In this document: positions 10,888 through 20,990 of the stretch, piece by piece
Layout: every line of letters begins with the position of its first letter
Numbering within the stretch: position 1 is the first letter of the stretch
Assembly (NCBI GenBank): GCA_025057415.1
Contig: JANWXI010000004.1
Coordinates: 1 to 59,196 of the forward strand
Length of the DNA: 59,196 nt
Direction of reading: 5' to 3'
Source of the DNA: Chitinophagales bacterium
Lineage (GTDB): Bacteria; Bacteroidota; Bacteroidia; Chitinophagales; LD1
Position numbers and translations under genes: made by a program
Notes under the pieces: model-generated
Told to the model about the DNA's origin: nothing
The model's database searches: none
The model's input: the letters and a program-made list of their open reading frames with translations, nothing else

Positions 10888-12573
10888 CTACTTGGTTTTT
10901 AAAAGTCGAAAAATTCTGCCCGGTGTGTGTTCCCATCGCATCAGGTATTCTCCGGGGGGCAGTCCGTCCAGCGCCTCCAAAGATAAAATTTCAAATGTAT
11001 TGTGGCGAATGTATACCCGGTCGCTGAGAAGTTTACGCCCGTAAAGGTCAAATACTTCATAGCCGTGCCAACGGCTGCCTGTACCTGTTATAGCTGCCCG
11101 CAAGTTATCGGTAAATGGGTTAGGAAAAATGATGATGTCATCCGAATGATTGTATAAATGCCTGAGAGTATCGTTCAGGAGCATGAGGTAAGCAGCGTAA
11201 AAATCTGGAATGCCGTATCCGTATTCATTGTCAGGAAAATGGTACCGGTCGCAACTCCTGTAAACAGCATCCAGAATTTGACCGCTTGTTTTGTCGGGAA
11301 ATGCGCTCCACAACGCAGCAATACTGCCGGCTATGGCAGGGCATGAGAATGATGTGCCATTGGTTATGCCTACATCTCCGTGAATCGTGATGCAATAGTT
11401 TCCCTTACCTTGTGCACATACGTTGGGTTTAATGGCTCCGCCGTAGGCGGGTCCTCTTCCGCTGAAGTTTGCTATTACTTCAAATGAGTCAACAGCGCCT
11501 ACGGCAACGATTTTTTCACCGTCTGCGGCTGCCGATATGTAATACCAGGGTTTGTTGCCCTCATTGCCGGCGCTGTTACATACAATAATTCCTTTGCTGG
11601 CTGCTATGTTGCCGGCGCGGGTAATTACGGTTGTGTTACCGTCCAAATCGGCATAAGTGTGGTTTCCTAAATCATCATCAAAGGTGGTGTAACCCAGCGA
11701 GGTAGAAAAAATTTGTGCCCCTGCGCTGTCGGCCCATTCGGCTGCGGCAGCCCAGTTGTACTCCTCCATAAGCCACTCGGCATTGTCATCTTCGCTTACC
11801 AGTAAATAATACGAGGCATGAGGGGCTGTGCCCACATAGTATCCGGGCCAGTTTGCGCCCGCACAACTCAATACATTGGTGCCGTGGTTGCTGTCATCAT
11901 ATACATCGCTCTCATCATCTACAAAATCGTACGTACCTAAAATATTGGGTCGCATGGAGTCAAAAGCAGCAATGTTGGGTAGGTTGTAGTAACCGTTGTC
12001 CATAAATGCCATAACAATTCCCTTGCCGCTGTATCCCAACTGGTGGAGTAAATCGGTATTGAGCATGCTGACCTGGCGATATGAAAATCCGTAAGGGTTA
12101 GGATGAACATATTGCTGGTTTACTCTTGTTACCGACTCTGACTTATCAGCAGCGTTTTTGGCAAATGGATAGCGGTGAATGGTGTCTGCATCGGCTACAA
12201 ACGGAAACTGAAGCAGCGAATCAATTACCTGCTGGCCGTCAAGACGCACTACAGCCATGTTAAACCATCTAAGACAATGCTTGATTTGGCTCACATGCGG
12301 AGCTATGGCTTGGATGTAAGCCGGGCTAACGGGTAGGTCGGTACTATCAATCGGGATGTTTTCTTTAATCCTGCGTTCAATAGCCGCCTGTGAAAGGTAC
12401 TGCTGCGGTGCATCTATTGTGTAAGGCGAGTTTTTCTTATCGGTAAACTTCACCCAAAAGTATGTTTGGGCGGTGGAAAATTGCCCGCAGTATATAAATG
12501 GAAACAAGCAAAAAATGCGGATTATGTGTTGCACGATGTAATAATAATGCAGTACAACTGTATTTATTAACAT
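10888..12573 (-). CDS. Subtilisin-like (S8) serine protease with T9SS C-terminal domain
   Basis: VMAFMDNGYY, SNHGTNVLSC, NGTSFSCPAIAGSIAALW; C-terminal IIIFPNPFTDNL...DLYGRKLL. Confidence 0.88.
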   Translation of the reverse strand: MLINTVVLHYYYIVQHIIRIFCLFPFIYCGQFSTAQTYFWVKFTDKKNSPYTIDAPQQYLSQAAIERRIKENIPIDSTDLPVSPAYIQAIAPHVSQIKHCLRWFNMAVVRLDGQQVIDSLLQFPFVADADTIHRYPFAKNAADKSESVTRVNQQYVHPNPYGFSYRQVSMLNTDLLHQLGYSGKGIVMAFMDNGYYNLPNIAAFDSMRPNILGTYDFVDDESDVYDDSNHGTNVLSCAGANWPGYYVGTAPHASYYLLVSEDDNAEWLMEEYNWAAAAEWADSAGAQIFSTSLGYTTFDDDLGNHTYADLDGNTTVITRAGNIAASKGIIVCNSAGNEGNKPWYYISAAADGEKIVAVGAVDSFEVIANFSGRGPAYGGAIKPNVCAQGKGNYCITIHGDVGITNGTSFSCPAIAGSIAALWSAFPDKTSGQILDAVYRSCDRYHFPDNEYGYGIPDFYAAYLMLLNDTLRHLYNHSDDIIIFPNPFTDNLRAAITGTGSRWHGYEVFDLYGRKLLSDRVYIRHNTFEILSLEALDGLPPGEYLMRWEHTPGRIFRLLKTK

Positions 12574-12946
12574 GTTTGCAGATTATTTGTGCGTTTAATC
12601 GGTATGATATGCTTAATATTTAACAATCATTGCCCATAGCCAGATTATATGAAAGAGAAATTGTATATTACGCATTTAAAGGCAACACATTCTGGCGAAA
12701 TCTATTCCTGAGGGTACAAAAGGGATTTTGTATCAGATGTATGTTCGCGGAGTTTATTTTCCTTCCTTTGAAGCAGCCGCTCAGTTACCCCGGTTAAATT
12801 TGCACTCCTGATGTATCCTGATTATCTGGAAAGAGTTTATGTGATAAGAGAGCATTGAAGTATCAGGACAGTAGTTAACGGTTAAGAGCTTATTGTGAAG
12901 TAGTCGTATCTGGGGGTTTTGTTGAATTTGTGTGATGTACCGCGAA

Positions 12947-12977
12947 TGCGCGCCTGCGCCTGCGGCGCAGGCGCGCA
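12947..12977. repeat. Perfect 14-bp GC palindrome with 3-nt loop
   Basis: TGCGCGCCTGCGCC-tgc-GGCGCAGGCGCGCA. Confidence 0.85.
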
Positions 12978-13046
12978 GAAGAGTAGAATTGTGACAAGAG
13001 ACAGTATTGGTCAAATGACCTTACGCCCTTCTGCTCCTCTTCAATC

Positions 13047-13208
13047 GGGTGAGGGATGCGTAGGGCGCGAGCGCAGCGAAGCGGCCGCGCCCGCACCATT
13101 GAAAAGACAAGCAATGCGCGGGCGCGGCGGGAGCGAAAGCGTACCCCGTAGCCAGCCCGACCCCGCTGCTGCGCGTAGCTCTGCGGAGCGCAGCAGCGGG
13201 GGCACCCC
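13047..13208 (+). repeat. Double-hairpin intergenic repeat, copy 3 (orientation F)
   Basis: GGGTGAGGGATGCG...CCCCGCTGCTGCGC/GCGCAGCAGCGGGGGCACCCC. Confidence 0.95.
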
Positions 13209-13371
13209 ATCATAATAATGATTTAAATTTTTATAGTCGTTTAGTTATGTTATTTTATCGGAGTGTATTTTGCGTAAGCGATATAACCCGATTAATGGCG
13301 TACATGGAATTCTTTCGGGGTGTTTATGCGCAAGTTTCAATCCTTCTATTTTAGCGCGCAATCGTAGAACT

Positions 13372-15042
13372 ATGGGAAATACAGATTTGCAATTCAACAA
13401 AAACGAGGATGCCATGCGGCTTGCTTTGAGTGAGTTGCGCAAAGTGAGCGAGCAGGTGCGTTTAGGCGGAGGAAAGGCAGCCATAGAAAAGCACAAGGAA
13501 AAAGGCAAACTAACCGCCCGGGAGCGACTTGAATTACTTTTTGATAAAAACCGGCCGGTTATGGAAATCGGGGAGCTTGCCGGGTATGGCATGTACGAAG
13601 AGTATGGCGGCTGTCCCTCGGGGGGTGTAGTGGTGCAGCTCGGCTACGTCAACAAGCGGCTGTGTGTTGCTGTTGCCAATGACGCCACTGTAAAAGCCGG
13701 CGCATGGTTCCCAATTACGGGCAAAAAGAATTTGCGCGCGCAGGAAATAGCCATGGAGAATCGCCTACCCATCATATATCTGGTTGACAGCGCAGGCGTA
13801 TTCCTTCCCATGCAGGACGAAATATTCCCCGATAAAGAGAATTTCGGGAGGATTTTTTACAACAACTCTCTGATGAGCGCTATGGGCATACCGCAGATTG
13901 CCGCCATTATGGGGAGTTGTGTTGCCGGAGGTGCATACCTTCCTATATTAAGTGACGAAGCCCTTATTGTTGAGAAGACAGGGTCGGTTTTCCTTGCGGG
14001 TAGTTACCTCGTAAAATCGGCAATAGGTGAGGTGATTGATAACGAACTGCTGGGTGGCGCATCTACACACTGTGAAATAAGCGGTGTGACCGATTATAAA
14101 ATGAAGAATGACGAAGAATGTATTAAAACTATTCGTAATATTATAGATAAACTCGGCAAACCCGACATGGCGGGTTTTGACCGGGCTGAGCCGCGTCCGC
14201 CCGCCCGCCCTTCCACAGACATTTATGGTATTTTACCCGAGAATGTGACCGGTCAGTACAATATGCACGAGTTGATACGTTGCATTGTGGATGAGGGAGA
14301 TGTGGTGGAGTATAAGGCAGGGTACGGCAAATCAATAATTTGTTGTTACGCCCGGATTGATGGTTGGGCTGTGGGAATTGTTGCCAATCAGCGCGAAGTA
14401 GTGAAGGCAAAGAAACCCAAAGTGAGCGGTGAGCCCGGCAGTTTTACCACCGAAATGCAATTTGGCGGAGTTATTTACAGCGACAGTGCCGACAAAGCAG
14501 CGCGTTTTATTATGAATTGCAACCAGAAAAAGATACCTCTCGTGTTTTTGCAGGACGTAACGGGCTTTATGGTGGGCAGCCGAAGCGAGCACGGCGGCAT
14601 CATTAAAGACGGAGCCAAAATGGTGAATGTGGTATCAAACAGCGTAGTGCCAAAGTTTACCATCATTGTAGGGAACAGTTTTGGGGCAGGTAACTACGCC
14701 ATGTGCGGCAAGGCATACGGTCCCCGGTTTATCTTCTCGTATCCCACTTCGCGCATTGCGGTGATGGGAGGGGAGCAGGCAGCTAAAACGCTTCTCCAGA
14801 TTCAGGTTAGCGCCATGAAAGCAAAAGGGAAAAACGTAAGCCCCGAGGAAGAAGCAGCGCTTCTCAAAAAAATTACGGAAAAATACAACAGTACCATGGA
14901 CCCCAAATACGCAGCCGCCCGCTTGTGGGTGGATGGCATCATTGACCCGGCGGACACCCGAAAATACATCTCTATGGGAATTGAGGCAGCCAACCATGCC
15001 CCTATCACCCGCCCTTTTCAGGTGGGGGTAATCCAAACATAA
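13372..15042 (+). CDS. Acyl-CoA carboxylase carboxyltransferase (beta) subunit, propionyl-/methylcrotonyl-CoA type (ORF open from 13270)
   Basis: GKLTARERLELLFD, PIIYLVDSAGVFLPMQDEIFPD, FLQDVTGFMVG. Confidence 0.9.
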   Translation: MGNTDLQFNKNEDAMRLALSELRKVSEQVRLGGGKAAIEKHKEKGKLTARERLELLFDKNRPVMEIGELAGYGMYEEYGGCPSGGVVVQLGYVNKRLCVAVANDATVKAGAWFPITGKKNLRAQEIAMENRLPIIYLVDSAGVFLPMQDEIFPDKENFGRIFYNNSLMSAMGIPQIAAIMGSCVAGGAYLPILSDEALIVEKTGSVFLAGSYLVKSAIGEVIDNELLGGASTHCEISGVTDYKMKNDEECIKTIRNIIDKLGKPDMAGFDRAEPRPPARPSTDIYGILPENVTGQYNMHELIRCIVDEGDVVEYKAGYGKSIICCYARIDGWAVGIVANQREVVKAKKPKVSGEPGSFTTEMQFGGVIYSDSADKAARFIMNCNQKKIPLVFLQDVTGFMVGSRSEHGGIIKDGAKMVNVVSNSVVPKFTIIVGNSFGAGNYAMCGKAYGPRFIFSYPTSRIAVMGGEQAAKTLLQIQVSAMKAKGKNVSPEEEAALLKKITEKYNSTMDPKYAAARLWVDGIIDPADTRKYISMGIEAANHAPITRPFQVGVIQT

Positions 15043-15403
15043 CCACCCCACCGGGTGTTACGGCTGCGCATGATTAGTTTATTGCTGCGGTTTGTTTTTG
15101 CATTTTCACCTCTATACATACAAATTGTCGGATTAGTTGTTAGGTCACACTAGATAAATTATGCACATTTCTGAGAGCTGACGCGGATACTGTACACCGT
15201 TTTGGCATTCACTTATTTGAATGTAAATTTTGCCTGTTTATCAATCTGATTTTACCGTTTGTGGATAAAAAGCCGTGAAACGTGTATGGAACGTGAAGAA
15301 TTTTTTGCGGTAAAAATCTTGTAACAATTACTCAATAATCCACATTTGCAGCCCGCTGCAGATGTTGTGAATTAGTATCTTTAGTACAATAAAACGTGAA
15401 ACG

Positions 15404-16996
15404 ATGACAGACCCCACCAATATCATAAAAAAAATACCGCGCAAGCCCACCTTGTCTGACTCACCGCTCGGTGAAATCGGCAAGTTACCTCCCCAGGCGC
15501 GCGAACTTGAGGAGGCCGTGCTGGGTGCGGTGATGATTGAGGAAAACGCCATTACCTCGGTAATTGAGATTATTAAGAGCGATGATGTGTTCTATGTAGA
15601 TGCACATCAGCGGATATGGCGCGCCATCCGCAACCTATACAGCAATCGGGCACCAATTGATTTGCTCACCGTAACCGAGCAACTCAAAAAAAACGGTGAC
15701 CTCGATCATGTGGGCGGCCCCTTTTACGTTGCGCAACTCACCAACAAGGTCGGCTCGGCAGCCAATGCCGAGTACCATGCTCACATCCTTGCTGAAAAAT
15801 ACGTACAGCGGCAACTCATCAGCGTATCTACCGAAATTATCCGCGATGCATATGAGGATACCACGGATGTATTTGAGTTGTTAGATAAGGCAGAGCGAAA
15901 CCTCTACAACATATCTGAGAACAATATCAAGCGGCAATCGCTCGATATCTCAACCATTCTGATGAACGAGCTGAAAGAGCTCGATATTCGCATGAAAAAC
16001 AGCCAAAACCACCTCAATGGTGTACCTTCGGGTTTTATTGAGCTGGATAAAATTACCGGTGGCTGGCAAAAATCAGATCTTATCATTCTGGCGGCTCGTC
16101 CTGGCATGGGTAAAACGGCTTTCACCCTGGCGTTGGCGCGCAACGCTGCAGTGGATCATAAAAAGCCCGTTGCGCTTTTTTCGCTCGAAATGAGTAACGC
16201 TCAGCTGGTGCAACGCCTTATATCCATGGAAACACACATCAGGGCCGATAAAATACGCAGGGGAACGTTAGAAAATTATGAGTACGATGTACTTACTTCC
16301 AAAATTGACTCACTCAAAAACGCACCCGTTTTTATTGATGACACGCCCGCTATCAACATTTTTGAGTTGCGTAACAAGTGCCGGCGCCTGAAGCAACAGT
16401 ACGATATTGAGCTGGTCATTATCGACTACCTGCAACTGATGAGTGGTCATTCCGATAACAAATCAGGTAACCGGGAACAGGAAATCAGCCAGATATCGCG
16501 CTCGCTGAAAGGAATGGCCAAAGAGTTGAACACTCCGGTTATCGCACTCTCACAACTTTCGCGCGCTGTGGAAACCCGTGGCGGGGATAAACGCCCCATT
16601 CTCAGCGACCTTCGCGAGTCAGGCGCTATTGAACAGGATGCCGATATTGTAATCTTCCTTTACCGCCCCGAATACTACAAAATCGATACTGACGAAGAGG
16701 GAAGACCAACCCAGGGAATTGCAGAAGTAATAGTGGCAAAACATCGCAACGGACCGCTTGGCACTATCCGGGTACGTTATGAAAGCGACTATGCCAAATT
16801 TGAAAATCTCCACGAACTGGCATCCCGCGATGAGTACTTTGAAATGTTGGAAGGCAACAACCGCATCCGCTACAAAAGATTCCAGTCAAAGATTAACGAA
16901 GATACTAATGAGGATGACAGTACGGGATTCGAGCGCAAGCACCCGCCTGACGACTTCGTACCTCCACCCAACGAGCCACCCTTTGACAAGTACTGA
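15404..16996 (+). CDS. dnaB: Replicative DNA helicase
   Basis: LPPQARELEEAVLGAVMIEENAI, LAARPGMGKTAFTLALARNAA, VIIDYLQLM. Confidence 0.97.
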   Translation: MTDPTNIIKKIPRKPTLSDSPLGEIGKLPPQARELEEAVLGAVMIEENAITSVIEIIKSDDVFYVDAHQRIWRAIRNLYSNRAPIDLLTVTEQLKKNGDLDHVGGPFYVAQLTNKVGSAANAEYHAHILAEKYVQRQLISVSTEIIRDAYEDTTDVFELLDKAERNLYNISENNIKRQSLDISTILMNELKELDIRMKNSQNHLNGVPSGFIELDKITGGWQKSDLIILAARPGMGKTAFTLALARNAAVDHKKPVALFSLEMSNAQLVQRLISMETHIRADKIRRGTLENYEYDVLTSKIDSLKNAPVFIDDTPAINIFELRNKCRRLKQQYDIELVIIDYLQLMSGHSDNKSGNREQEISQISRSLKGMAKELNTPVIALSQLSRAVETRGGDKRPILSDLRESGAIEQDADIVIFLYRPEYYKIDTDEEGRPTQGIAEVIVAKHRNGPLGTIRVRYESDYAKFENLHELASRDEYFEMLEGNNRIRYKRFQSKINEDTNEDDSTGFERKHPPDDFVPPPNEPPFDKY

Positions 16997-17048
16997 GCCG
17001 AATGTTTCTGTAGGTTTGGGAAATACCGGTTATTTTTTTGAATAAATC

Positions 17049-17966
17049 TTACTGCTGGATGCGGGGTATTAGTCCGCGAAGGCCCATGTCCACCACTTGC
17101 TCGCCTTTGAGCGGTTCCCACCAGCCATTGGGGTTTTTGTCTTGCCATTCAAAACTTTTGTTGATAGAGAGCGATACTTCCACCACAATATCTTTGGTTT
17201 CGTTACCGGTAATAGTCAGAGGGCTGTTTTCAAAAGCGCCTGTTACCACACAACTACCCGGCGGAATGGGCGAGGTAGCAAATATTGGATTGGGTACAGT
17301 GGTAACCGGCGCTGAGCCGGTGTCGGCAATCGTCATGCTGTAAACTGTGGTTTCAAACCCCCAAAAGCCCTGCTTTTTGTTCCCGTTAACTGTGATATTT
17401 TTTGTATTGATGTTGAAATTAGTAATGTAAGTGTTAAAGCCAACAAAGGAAGCAATGGTGGCATCAAAAAACTGATTTATGGGGAAACCGGCTATTGTAG
17501 TATCAATCCGCAATTTTACGTTGTAATTTTGATAGGCGAGCGAAACGCGCAGCCACTCGTAAGTGCCGGGGGGTACATCCTTGATGGGTATCTCAAAAAA
17601 TGTTTCACCGCTTTTGCGTATTACGGCTTTGGAATGATCAATGGCATTAGCGCCGCCGGTAGTGGTTTCTGCCTGATGGTACAAAATAGCCCCCTGCCCT
17701 ATTTGCGTAAACATGGTGGGCGCCATTTCAATATAATGAGCGCTTATACCGTTAAATATAGGTGATTGTCCCGCGTTACCGGCGGGAATGGAAGCAGGTT
17801 GCCCGAAATTATTAAGCCGCACTTGTGTAGAGTCAAGTTTAAATTTAAAAATAAGTTTCGCTTCAGCCGGCTTTTCTTTTTTGCATCCAAAATGCGCAGC
17901 GCTGAAAATGGATACAGTGAGCAGGATGAAAAGTGAATTGCGATAAAGTTTGGTAGAGTGAATCAT
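17049..17966 (-). CDS. Uncharacterised secreted lipoprotein
   Basis: Signal sequence ending SAAHFGCKKEK; no recognised domain. Confidence 0.65.
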   Translation of the reverse strand: MIHSTKLYRNSLFILLTVSIFSAAHFGCKKEKPAEAKLIFKFKLDSTQVRLNNFGQPASIPAGNAGQSPIFNGISAHYIEMAPTMFTQIGQGAILYHQAETTTGGANAIDHSKAVIRKSGETFFEIPIKDVPPGTYEWLRVSLAYQNYNVKLRIDTTIAGFPINQFFDATIASFVGFNTYITNFNINTKNITVNGNKKQGFWGFETTVYSMTIADTGSAPVTTVPNPIFATSPIPPGSCVVTGAFENSPLTITGNETKDIVVEVSLSINKSFEWQDKNPNGWWEPLKGEQVVDMGLRGLIPRIQQ

Positions 17967-18040
17967 GATATTGTGGAAGTGTTGCCGGCAAATGTAACCT
18001 AAATTGAGTGATTACTCGTAAGCGGTACAGCATAGAGGAT

Positions 18041-18072
18041 TTTGCATCACTAATATTTTTTTATTACCTTTG
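18041..18072 (+). promoter_or_regulatory. Bacteroidota-type promoter (TTTG-N20-TACCTTTG) for the RRM protein
   Basis: TTTG at 18041-18044 and TAccTTTG at 18065-18072, matching the -33/-7 consensus TTTG/TAnnTTTG. Confidence 0.7.
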
Positions 18073-18076
18073 CAGC

Positions 18077-18094
18077 GCCACTCGCGAGGGTGGC
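18077..18094 (+). promoter_or_regulatory. Hairpin at predicted 5' end of the RRM-protein mRNA
   Basis: GCCACtcgcgagGGTGGC followed by AT/T-rich tract. Confidence 0.5.
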
Positions 18095-18125
18095 ATTTAT
18101 TTTTTTAACTTAATTATTTTTAGTA

Positions 18126-18374
18126 ATGAACATTTATGTTGCTAACGTCAACTTCCGCGCTAAAGAAGAGGAGTTGCGCGAAGTGTTTGCCCGCTATGGC
18201 GAGGTCACTTCGGTAAAAATCATGAAAGACCGTGAAACCAACCGCAGCCGCGGGTTCGGTTTTGTGGAAATGCCCAACCAGGAGCAGGCAGCTGCCGCCA
18301 TTCAGGCCATCAACGGGCAGGAATTTCAGCAGAGAAAACTTATCGTAAAAGAGGCATTGCCTCCGCGCCCATAA
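18126..18374 (+). CDS. RNA-binding protein, RRM domain
   Basis: NIYVANVNFRAKEEELREVFARYGEV (RNP2) and SRGFGFVEM (RNP1). Confidence 0.95.
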   Translation: MNIYVANVNFRAKEEELREVFARYGEVTSVKIMKDRETNRSRGFGFVEMPNQEQAAAAIQAINGQEFQQRKLIVKEALPPRP

Positions 18375-18398
18375 ATTTTTTCTGTCTGATTTTTTTCA

Positions 18399-18424
18399 CG
18401 CTCCCGCCAGGCGGGAGCGTTTTT
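18399..18424. terminator. Intrinsic (probably bidirectional) terminator between RRM gene and folP
   Basis: CGCTCCCGCC/GGCGGGAGCG with T-runs on both sides. Confidence 0.85.
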
Positions 18425-19247
18425 ATTTTCGGGAGCGATACGCTTCTGTAATTTTAATACACTCCACGGCTTCCTGTACATCGTGTACACGCAAAATATC
18501 AGCCCCTTGTAACAAACATATAGTGTGCAACGCTGTAGTGCCATTAAGCGCCTTATCGGGAGTGGTGTGTAGTAGTTTTGTTACCATTGATTTGCGGCTT
18601 ACACCGCAAAGCAAGGGTACCTGCAGTTTTTTAAATCGGTGCAGCGATTGTAACAGCAAATAGTTGTGCTCCAGAGTTTTTCCAAACCCAAAACCCACAT
18701 CAGCTATTACAGATGTTACGCCTGTCTTTTTTGCCAAAACAATTCTCTCCTCTAAAAAAGAATACACCTCCTCTACTACATCTTTATATAGCGGGTTGTG
18801 TTGCATAGTTTCGGGTGTACCTTGTATATGCATCAGGCACATCGCAGCCCCGAATGAGGCAACAGTGGAGAACATGTCCTTATCGTATGTGCCGGCGGTA
18901 ATGTCATTGATAATGTGTGCACCTGTTTGCAGGGCGAGTCGTGCTGTGGCGGCATGTAGCGTGTCAACCGAAAAAATCGCTTCTGGAAAGCGTTCAATCA
19001 ACCGGCGCAGCGGCTCTTCAATGCGCGCTACTTCCTCTTCGGCTGTAATTATTTTGGCTCCCGGTCGGGTGCTCATGCCACCCACATCCAATATAACAGC
19101 GCCCTCACACAACATACGCTCAGCCAGCGATAAATAATCATCCAGATGCCTGCCGCCATCGTAAAACGAGTCGGGGGTAAGATTGATTATCCCCATTACC
19201 TTGGGCTGTGAAAGGTCTATGGTTCGGCCGCGGCATTGAAAAATCAT
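18423..19247 (-). CDS. folP: Dihydropteroate synthase
   Basis: VMGIINLTPDSFYDGGRH, VILDVGGMSTRPGA. Confidence 0.93.
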   Translation of the reverse strand: MIFQCRGRTIDLSQPKVMGIINLTPDSFYDGGRHLDDYLSLAERMLCEGAVILDVGGMSTRPGAKIITAEEEVARIEEPLRRLIERFPEAIFSVDTLHAATARLALQTGAHIINDITAGTYDKDMFSTVASFGAAMCLMHIQGTPETMQHNPLYKDVVEEVYSFLEERIVLAKKTGVTSVIADVGFGFGKTLEHNYLLLQSLHRFKKLQVPLLCGVSRKSMVTKLLHTTPDKALNGTTALHTICLLQGADILRVHDVQEAVECIKITEAYRSRK

Positions 19248-20194
19248 GCCTGTATGTTTTGCAAATAACGGATTACGCTCTGCTCTATATGTGCGGGAGA
19301 GTAATCATAGCCGCTGCGGTCAAATTGCTTACCGGTTACCATTTCATAAAGTTGTATGTAACGCGATGAGATTTCCTCCACCCATGTATCGGTCATGGCA
19401 GGTATCGTTTGCCCCTCTTTGCCCTGAAAACCGTTCTCTATCAACCACTGGCGCACAAATTCTTTGCTTAGTTGTTGTTGCGGCTGGCATGCTCGTTGCC
19501 GTTCCTCGTATCCCTCGGCTATGAAATAGCGCGATGAATCAGGGGTGTGCACCTCATCAATCAGCATCAAACTTCCGTTTTCGTCAATGCCAAACTCGTA
19601 TTTGGTATCTACCAGAATTAGCCCCCGCTCGCAAGCATACCGCTGCCCGAAAGCAAAAACTTTCAGTGCATAATCCTCCATCATGGCATAGGTCTTCTCG
19701 TCTGTTAATTTACGTTCAAGTATCTCTTTGCGCGAAATATCTTCATCATGTCCTTCTAATGACTTTACGGCAGGGGTAATTACAGGCGATGGTAGCGGAT
19801 CGTTTTCACGGAGTCCATCAGGCAGAGTGACCCCACACAAGGCGCGTTTGCCTGCTTTATACTCCCGGGCTGCATGCCCCGCCAAATAACCGCGTACCAC
19901 CATTTCTATCCTGATAGGTTCGCACCTTTTCCCGATGGAAACGTTCGGATGCGGCGTGGCTTCTAACCAGTTAGGGACAATGTGGCGTGTCAGGTTCAAA
20001 AAATGTGCAGCCATCATGTTCAGCACAGCCCCTTTATACGGAATAGGCCGGGGCAGGATGTAATCAAAAGCAGATATCCGGTCACTTGCAATCACCACCA
20101 ATTTATTACCCACAGTGTAAACATCGCGCACTTTGCCGTGATACACAGAAGATTGTCCGGGAAAACGAAAGTCAGTTTTGGCGATTGCTTGCAT
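19244..20194 (-). CDS. purC: Phosphoribosylaminoimidazole-succinocarboxamide synthase
   Basis: GKVRDVYTVGNKLVVIASDRISAFDYILP, VDTKYEFGIDENGSLMLIDEVHTPDSSRY. Confidence 0.95.
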   Translation of the reverse strand: MQAIAKTDFRFPGQSSVYHGKVRDVYTVGNKLVVIASDRISAFDYILPRPIPYKGAVLNMMAAHFLNLTRHIVPNWLEATPHPNVSIGKRCEPIRIEMVVRGYLAGHAAREYKAGKRALCGVTLPDGLRENDPLPSPVITPAVKSLEGHDEDISRKEILERKLTDEKTYAMMEDYALKVFAFGQRYACERGLILVDTKYEFGIDENGSLMLIDEVHTPDSSRYFIAEGYEERQRACQPQQQLSKEFVRQWLIENGFQGKEGQTIPAMTDTWVEEISSRYIQLYEMVTGKQFDRSGYDYSPAHIEQSVIRYLQNIQA

Positions 20195-20282
20195 ACAAAA
20201 TGTTTATGAGAAGCGAAGTTAAGTGGCTGCGCCACATCCGAAAGGTATGTAGATAACTTTATGCGTAGATGTGCAGTATATG

Positions 20283-20990
20283 CTACCGTAAGTCAACCAC
20301 CTTTACGCCCGGAAAACGTTTCACATCAAAAGTAAACGATGCATCGGAAGTACTGATGTTGTAACTTTGTTTGGTGATTTTATAGATGTAGCGCACTCCG
20401 TTGCGCTCGTAAATTTTACTTTCGGTTATTTGCTGTGTGTTGTCGTCAATGGTTACATCTATTTTGAAGTATGATACTTTTTTATTAACGGGGCTCATTT
20501 CTACCACCGTGCAAGGTTTATTGCCAACGGTCTTCTTTTCTTTGATGCGATAGCTGTACCCCTCGGCATACATCGAAAATATTTTGGACGGAGAAAAACT
20601 CTCCTCGTTTTCCTCAAAGTAATTTACCTGTACCTCTTTATCAGAGGCGATGTAGGTCCATACGTTCTTGCCATCGCAGTATATCTGCTGGCCGTCCATC
20701 TGTATGTGAAATTTTGCACCTTCAAGCAGTACCGTGCCGTCAATCGTATCGGTGAGTTTGCGCTCGTCATCATCGGGCTTCACCTTGGGTCTTGAAATCA
20801 GCAACCGGAACGAAGCCGATATATTTTTATACGATTTATATTTATCGCTTACTTTTTGCAATAGCGCAGCTGCTTCCGGCTCATTGATGGTGGTTTGATT
20901 TACAAACGCGCACAGCCCCCACAATAACATGGTAGTAATTAAAGAAATTTTTGTTAATTTAAATATTAATGAACTGAGTTGCAACTTCAT
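20283..20990 (-). CDS. Outer-membrane lipoprotein carrier LolA-like protein
   Basis: ALLQKVSDKYKSYKNISASFRLLIS...LLEGAKFHIQMDGQQIYCDGKNVWTYI. Confidence 0.85.
   Translation of the reverse strand: MKLQLSSLIFKLTKISLITTMLLWGLCAFVNQTTINEPEAAALLQKVSDKYKSYKNISASFRLLISRPKVKPDDDERKLTDTIDGTVLLEGAKFHIQMDGQQIYCDGKNVWTYIASDKEVQVNYFEENEESFSPSKIFSMYAEGYSYRIKEKKTVGNKPCTVVEMSPVNKKVSYFKIDVTIDDNTQQITESKIYERNGVRYIYKITKQSYNISTSDASFTFDVKRFPGVKVVDLR

Noticed and set aside
12574-13046. Possible tRNA or small RNA upstream of repeat copy 3
   Set aside because: No cloverleaf or conserved tRNA boxes could be recognised by eye.
13047-13208. Repeats as recently inserted MITEs with target-site duplications
   Set aside because: Ends share only a short GGGTG/CACCC inverted match and no consistent TSD was visible by eye; kept only as a possibility.
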